DNA of 8,573 nucleotides, from positions 1 to 8,573 of the forward strand of contig JAZQWV010000066.1 of NCBI GenBank assembly GCA_045632525.1, written 5' to 3'. Shown in pieces: positions 5,275 to 8,573 of the stretch (position 1 is its first letter; the number at the start of each line of letters is the position of its first letter). The notes under the pieces are model-generated. The model was not told where the DNA came from. It worked only from the letters and a program-made list of their open reading frames with translations, and made no database searches. Position numbers and translations under genes: made by a program. Origin of the DNA: Fimenecus sp045632525. Its GTDB lineage: Bacteria; Bacillota; Clostridia; Oscillospirales; Acutalibacteraceae.

Positions 5275-6669
5275 ATGTTTGAACAAATAATCAATACTGT
5301 AAATGATGCGTTATACAGCTATATCCTCATTATCATTCTTGTGCTTGGTGGCTTATATTTCACTTTGCGTACACAATGCGTTCAGTTTAGACTTTTGAAA
5401 GAACAATTCAGAGCTGTTCTTGAAAAACCAGAAAATGGCGTTTCATCATTCCAAGCACTTATGGTTTCAACGGCATCACGTGTTGGTACAGGCAATATTA
5501 TCGGCGTTTCAACTGCACTTTGCCTTGGCGGCTTCGGCTCTGTTTTTTGGATGTGGGTAATTGCAATTGTCGGCAGTGCATCTGCTTTTGTGGAAAGTAC
5601 TCTTGCACAGATATACAAGCGCAAAGGTCCTGATGGTAGCTATGGTGGACCTGCATATTATATTGAAACAGCATTGCATAGTAAACCATTAGCAATTGTT
5701 TTTTCTATCCTTCTTATTCTTACTTATGGCTTTGGATTTAATATGCTTGCATCTTATAACTTGCAGTCAACATTTTCAGGATATAGTTTCTATAATGCAG
5801 AAATTACTCCTTGGATAATTGGACTTGTCGTTGCAGTTGTAGTTGGTTATTGCCTTTTCGGTGGTGGTAAGCGCGTAATTAAGGTAACCAGTATACTTGT
5901 GCCACTTATGGGCGTTGCATATATTCTTGTTGCACTTGTAATTGTTTTTATGAATATTGGACTTTTGCCTAATATTTTCAAAACAATTTTTGCAGAAGCG
6001 TTCAATTTTGAGGCGATTTTTGGTGGATTTTCAGGTTCTTGTGTAATTTATGGTATCAAGCGTGGCCTTTTCAGTAATGAAGCAGGTGTAGGCTCTGCAC
6101 CAAATGCATCAGCATCTGCAGAAGTTAATCACCCTGTAAAGCAAGGTCTTGTTCAGGTTCTTTCTGTATTTATTGATACAGTTCTTATATGTTCAGCAAC
6201 AGCGTTTATGTGTATGAGTTCAGGTGTTGAGCCATCTGCTGAACTTTCCGGTGCACCTTATGTTCAGGCGGCACTTACACAGACTCTCGGCTCATTCGGA
6301 CCAATTTTCATTACTGTTGCAATGATTTTATTTGCATTCACAACTCTTATCGGCAACCTTTTCTATGTTGATAAATGTATTTTCCATATTTTTGGTAAAA
6401 TGCCAAGTAAAGCATTTATGAATATCTATTATATCGTTGCATCTGCTATTATTTTCATCGGTGCTGGTCTTAACGCCGACTTGCTCTGGGGCATTGCTGA
6501 TGTAACAATGGGTGCAATGACACTTATCAATATGCCTGTTATTTTGCATCTTGGCAAATATGCTTATCGAGCATTGAAAGACTACGAAAAACAGCGTAAA
6601 GACGGTATCGAGCCAATATTTAAAGCAAAAAATATTGATTTGCCACACAAAACAGATTATTGGAACTGA
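5275..6669 (+). CDS. AGCS-family sodium:alanine/glycine symporter
   Basis: A 464-residue integral membrane protein of the alanine or glycine:cation symporter family, which imports small neutral amino acids with Na+. The length is usual for the family. Family signatures are GTGNIIGVSTALCLGG (71-86) followed by FWMW (91-94), SYGGPAYYIE (122-131), and GLFSNEAGVGSAPNASA (264-280). About ten to eleven hydrophobic spans are visible, roughly at 15-33, 61-80, 88-110, 137-160, 178-196, 204-230, 290-317, 342-368, 383-400 and 405-425. The C-terminus is a polar cytoplasmic tail ending in DYWN. The start has a good Shine-Dalgarno and a strong promoter upstream. A terminator follows 12 bases after the stop, so it is probably monocistronic, apart from read-through into the next gene. 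Alanine, glycine or serine as the exact substrate cannot be told from sequence. Confidence 0.95.
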   Translation: MFEQIINTVNDALYSYILIIILVLGGLYFTLRTQCVQFRLLKEQFRAVLEKPENGVSSFQALMVSTASRVGTGNIIGVSTALCLGGFGSVFWMWVIAIVGSASAFVESTLAQIYKRKGPDGSYGGPAYYIETALHSKPLAIVFSILLILTYGFGFNMLASYNLQSTFSGYSFYNAEITPWIIGLVVAVVVGYCLFGGGKRVIKVTSILVPLMGVAYILVALVIVFMNIGLLPNIFKTIFAEAFNFEAIFGGFSGSCVIYGIKRGLFSNEAGVGSAPNASASAEVNHPVKQGLVQVLSVFIDTVLICSATAFMCMSSGVEPSAELSGAPYVQAALTQTLGSFGPIFITVAMILFAFTTLIGNLFYVDKCIFHIFGKMPSKAFMNIYYIVASAIIFIGAGLNADLLWGIADVTMGAMTLINMPVILHLGKYAYRALKDYEKQRKDGIEPIFKAKNIDLPHKTDYWN

Positions 6670-6681
6670 TAAACAAAAAAC

Positions 6682-6715
6682 CACCCTATGCATAAACTGT
6701 ATAGGGTGATTTTTT
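6682..6715 (+). terminator. Terminator of the symporter gene, abutting the next start codon
   Basis: CACCCTATGCA (6682-6692) pairs with TGTATAGGGTG (6698-6708) with one G-T wobble around a 5-base loop, followed by ATTTTTT to 6715. The A of the next gene's ATG is the very next base. The right arm also contains AGGGTG, the only plausible ribosome-binding site for that gene, so folding of the hairpin would hide it. Confidence 0.88.
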
Positions 6716-7201
6716 ATGCGTAGTTTTCAATATAACCGAAATAAAGCAGTTGAATATGCTAAAAGGTGGGCTTTGTCAAGAAATCCACAATATTTTAATT
6801 TTGAAGGAATAGGTGGGGATTGCACTAATTTTGCATCACAATGTATTTATGCAGGTGCAGGAGTAATGGATTATACAAGGGATTATGGTTGGTATTATAT
6901 CTCACCAGATAATCGTGCGCCTGCTTGGTCAGGTGTAGAGTATTTATATAGATTTTTAACAGCTAATGAAAGTGTTGGACCATTTGGACAAGACACAACT
7001 TTAAGTGAAATTCAGCTCGGTGATGTAATCTTTTTAAATAACGGTCAAAGGTTATATCATACACTTGTTGTTACTGGATTTGATACAGACGGTGAAATTT
7101 TAATTTGTGCTCATACTAATGATGCATATATGCGACGTCTTGATAGTTACAGATATTATTCTTTAAACCCTGTGCATATTGAAAAAGTTAATACTTGGTA
7201 A
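6716..7201 (+). CDS. Stand-alone Amidase_6 domain protein
   Basis: A 161-residue protein made almost wholly of an Amidase_6 (putative amidase) domain, a papain/NlpC-P60-like fold associated with peptide or cell-wall amide bonds. The start YNRNKAVEYAKRWALSRNPQYF fits family N-termini, and an in-frame stop at 6707-6709 excludes an earlier start. GGDCTNFASQC (33-43) holds the expected nucleophile Cys36; YHTLVVTG (114-121) supplies His115, and CAHTND (131-136) a second conserved His region. There is no signal peptide or membrane segment, so it is predicted cytoplasmic or delivered by other means. It lies 46 bases after the symporter stop, with no promoter of its own that I could see. Its expression may depend on read-through of the terminator just ahead. 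The substrate is unknown. Confidence 0.88.
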   Translation: MRSFQYNRNKAVEYAKRWALSRNPQYFNFEGIGGDCTNFASQCIYAGAGVMDYTRDYGWYYISPDNRAPAWSGVEYLYRFLTANESVGPFGQDTTLSEIQLGDVIFLNNGQRLYHTLVVTGFDTDGEILICAHTNDAYMRRLDSYRYYSLNPVHIEKVNTW

Positions 7202-7205
7202 AAGA

Positions 7206-7233
7206 AAAAGGATTGGTGAAAACCAATCCTTTT
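7206..7233. terminator. Bidirectional terminator between convergent genes
   Basis: A perfect 12-bp stem AAAAGGATTGGT (7206-7217) / ACCAATCCTTTT (7222-7233) with a GAAA loop. The T-rich arm serves the amidase gene on the plus strand, and the A-rich arm reads TTTTTCTTT on the minus strand for the CapA-like gene that ends at 7237. Confidence 0.92.
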
Positions 7234-7236
7234 GTG

Positions 7237-8400
7237 CTACATCTGTTCTAAAATATAGTTTTTAATATCTTCTAATTTGCTTTCTTTCCATTTGCCTTCT
7301 TCGGCTTTTTCGGCAAGGGGACATATAATATAAAAATCAAGTGTTTCACCAGGTACTCTACCTGTTCTCAATGGCTCTGCGAAATGTTCTTTCCATTTTT
7401 CTTCATTTGCGTCTTTAAATTCTTCGGGCTTTAAATAGGTCATCTGACGTTTTGTCGCAGAAATGAGCATCTTTGCTGATAATGGTGCTAAAAGCTCATA
7501 TTCGTCTTCCTGAACGTCAACAAATATGCGTGGAAGTCCATCTTTAACAATTCTTTCTTCGCCACGAACAATTTTAAGTCCCATTGGCTCAAAATTAAAC
7601 TCGTTTTCAGTAAAGTTAAGTTTAATAATTAAACCAATATCAGTATTAAACTGTGAACGTTGATAATCAGTATCAAAAATAAAATTGCCAAGTGAATAGA
7701 AAATTACTTTATCACCAACAGTTTCATAATTCATTGGCACATGTGGGTGGTGTGCAACAATAATATCAGCACCCATTTCTAAATATTTGTGGTATCTTTC
7801 ACGAGTGTAAGGGGAAGGGAGTGGAGTGAATTCTTCGCCGGCGTGGGCAACAACAATACACCAACGACAAGTCTTTTTAATCTCGTCAATGGATTTTTGA
7901 ATTTCATCAAGGTCACTCCAACTATAACAACCCGGCTTTTCAACATCAGCCTTGCGACAAGCTCGTTGATAACCAACACCAAACATACCAATTCCACCGG
8001 CTTCATTAAGAATAACAGGTTTTCTTGCCTCATCTATATTCATACCTGCGCCGATTGTCCGCACACCATTTTCATTTGCAATTTTAAGTGTGCTTTCAAT
8101 ACCATAAGAACCAGCATCCATAATATGATTGTTGCAGATGTTCCAAATGTCTGAATGCATATTATTAAGGACTTTAACAGCTTTCGGGTCAATGGTATGC
8201 AATAACTGTTGAACACCACTTTGAGTCGTGTTTTGCTCGGCAACAGCAACAGGACCTTCAACATTAGTTATAACATGGTCAGCGCTATGAAGAAAGTCAA
8301 GAATTTCTTGTGATATTAAATTTTCATCATCCCATTTACCATACATATATCGGTCGAAGCCGATATCACCGGTAAAAACTAAAGATGTAGTTTTTTTCAT
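7237..8400 (-). CDS. CapA-family metallophosphatase-like protein
   Basis: A 387-residue protein of the PGA_cap/CapA family, a calcineurin-like metallophosphoesterase fold. The founding member takes part in poly-gamma-glutamate capsule synthesis or anchoring; most stand-alone homologues have no proven function. Metal-site motifs appear in order: TGDIGFDR (10-17), NVEGP (46-50), NNHIMDAG (90-97), HAGEE (186-190), GADIIVAHHPHV (210-221) and SLGNFIFD (236-243), so the catalytic core looks intact. The protein begins directly with the first motif, and no signal peptide or membrane anchor is present, unlike membrane-bound CapA. The C-terminal ~100 residues are outside the core and less recognisable. 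No capB, capC or capE gene is nearby, so a capsule role is not supported here. ATG 8400 has GAAAGG (8415-8410) 9 bases ahead and a strong promoter beyond. Confidence 0.92.
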   Translation of the reverse strand: MKKTTSLVFTGDIGFDRYMYGKWDDENLISQEILDFLHSADHVITNVEGPVAVAEQNTTQSGVQQLLHTIDPKAVKVLNNMHSDIWNICNNHIMDAGSYGIESTLKIANENGVRTIGAGMNIDEARKPVILNEAGGIGMFGVGYQRACRKADVEKPGCYSWSDLDEIQKSIDEIKKTCRWCIVVAHAGEEFTPLPSPYTRERYHKYLEMGADIIVAHHPHVPMNYETVGDKVIFYSLGNFIFDTDYQRSQFNTDIGLIIKLNFTENEFNFEPMGLKIVRGEERIVKDGLPRIFVDVQEDEYELLAPLSAKMLISATKRQMTYLKPEEFKDANEEKWKEHFAEPLRTGRVPGETLDFYIICPLAEKAEEGKWKESKLEDIKNYILEQM

Positions 8401-8430
8401 AGAAACAAACCTTTCAAATAAACTTTTACA

Positions 8431-8459
8431 ATTATAACATTATTTAAGCTTGTTTTCAA
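8431..8459 (-). promoter_or_regulatory. Promoter of the CapA-like gene
   Basis: On the minus strand TTGAAA (8459-8454), a 17-base spacer and TATAAT (8436-8431) preceded by TG one base upstream, an extended -10. The start near 8424 gives a leader of about 24 bases. Confidence 0.87.
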
Positions 8460-8482
8460 GTTTATAATATTCTATATTTTTG

Positions 8483-8511
8483 TTGAAAACCTGAGCTTTT
8501 CATAGTAAAAT
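8483..8511 (+). promoter_or_regulatory. Possible plus-strand promoter for a gene beyond the window
   Basis: TTGAAA (8483-8488), a 17-base spacer and TAAAAT (8506-8511). The region to 8573 is AT-rich and has no coding frame. Such matches arise easily in this composition, so the call is weak. It would be divergent from the CapA-like gene. Confidence 0.4.
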
Positions 8512-8573
8512 AAAAACAATAAAATAAATTTTAAAATTTTTTAAAAATATTTTGTGACATTTCGGGATTTTTG

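Noticed and set aside
5098..5286. Small minus-strand open frame across the tRNA-Ser gene
   Set aside because: It runs through the tRNA and both promoters; the tRNA explains the sequence.
6635..6663. Promoter for the amidase gene in the end of the symporter gene (TTGATT at 6635-6640)
   Set aside because: At 17-base spacing the -10 would be TATTGG, a poor match, and the nearest better hexamer has a spacer that is too short.
6328..6693. Minus-strand open frame opposite the symporter 3' end
   Set aside because: It is the antisense of a strong membrane-protein gene and has no recognisable domain or ribosome-binding site.
7789..8154. Plus-strand open frame inside the CapA-like gene
   Set aside because: It is antisense to the conserved metal-site motifs of the CapA-like protein and shows no family features.

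Overview
The window looks like chromosomal DNA of a low-GC Firmicute, most likely a gut-type Clostridia (Oscillospiraceae/Lachnospiraceae-like). The evidence is the AT-rich base composition, the strong Shine-Dalgarno sites, the TTGACA/TATAAT-type promoters, the hairpin-plus-T-tract terminators, and a BspA-like leucine-rich-repeat surface protein with clostridial-type cell-wall-binding repeats. Assignment to a genus is not possible from sequence alone.

Layout. (1) Positions 2-2968, plus strand: the C-terminal 988 residues of a large mosaic surface protein whose start lies before the window. Its order is LRR_5 repeats, six Cys-x-x-Cys repeats, a CUB-like beta-domain, six cell-wall-binding repeats, a second small LRR_5 island, then nine or ten further cell-wall-binding repeats. 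A terminator follows. (2) Positions 3113-4835, plus: a tight two-gene operon for the large (DUF521) and small (DUF126) subunits of an aconitase X-type dehydratase, with its own promoter and a terminator. (3) Positions 4836-5274: a gene-poor stretch holding a 3' fragment of tRNA-Ser, an odd hairpin-rich segment bounded by two TTCGAA sites, and an intact tRNA-Ser(GGA) gene on the minus strand with promoter and terminator. A near-consensus promoter for the next gene completes it. (4) Positions 5275-6669, plus: an AGCS-family sodium:amino-acid (alanine/glycine) symporter. (5) Positions 6716-7201, plus: a small stand-alone Amidase_6 protein whose start codon directly abuts the T-tract of the symporter's terminator. 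(6) Positions 7237-8400, minus: a CapA-family metallophosphatase-like protein converging on the amidase gene across a shared bidirectional terminator, with a near-perfect promoter at 8431-8459. The last ~110 bases hold a possible plus-strand promoter for a gene beyond the edge.

The genes are mostly independent transcription units; only the two aconitase X subunits clearly form an operon. A loose theme is the cell envelope (surface adhesin, amidase, CapA-like protein) plus small-molecule and amino-acid metabolism (dehydratase, symporter), but no shared pathway is shown. I found no clearly novel multi-gene system. The most unusual pieces are the broken tRNA-Ser remnant with its palindromic TTCGAA-bounded segment, and the terminator whose 3' arm also appears to carry the ribosome-binding site of the amidase gene.
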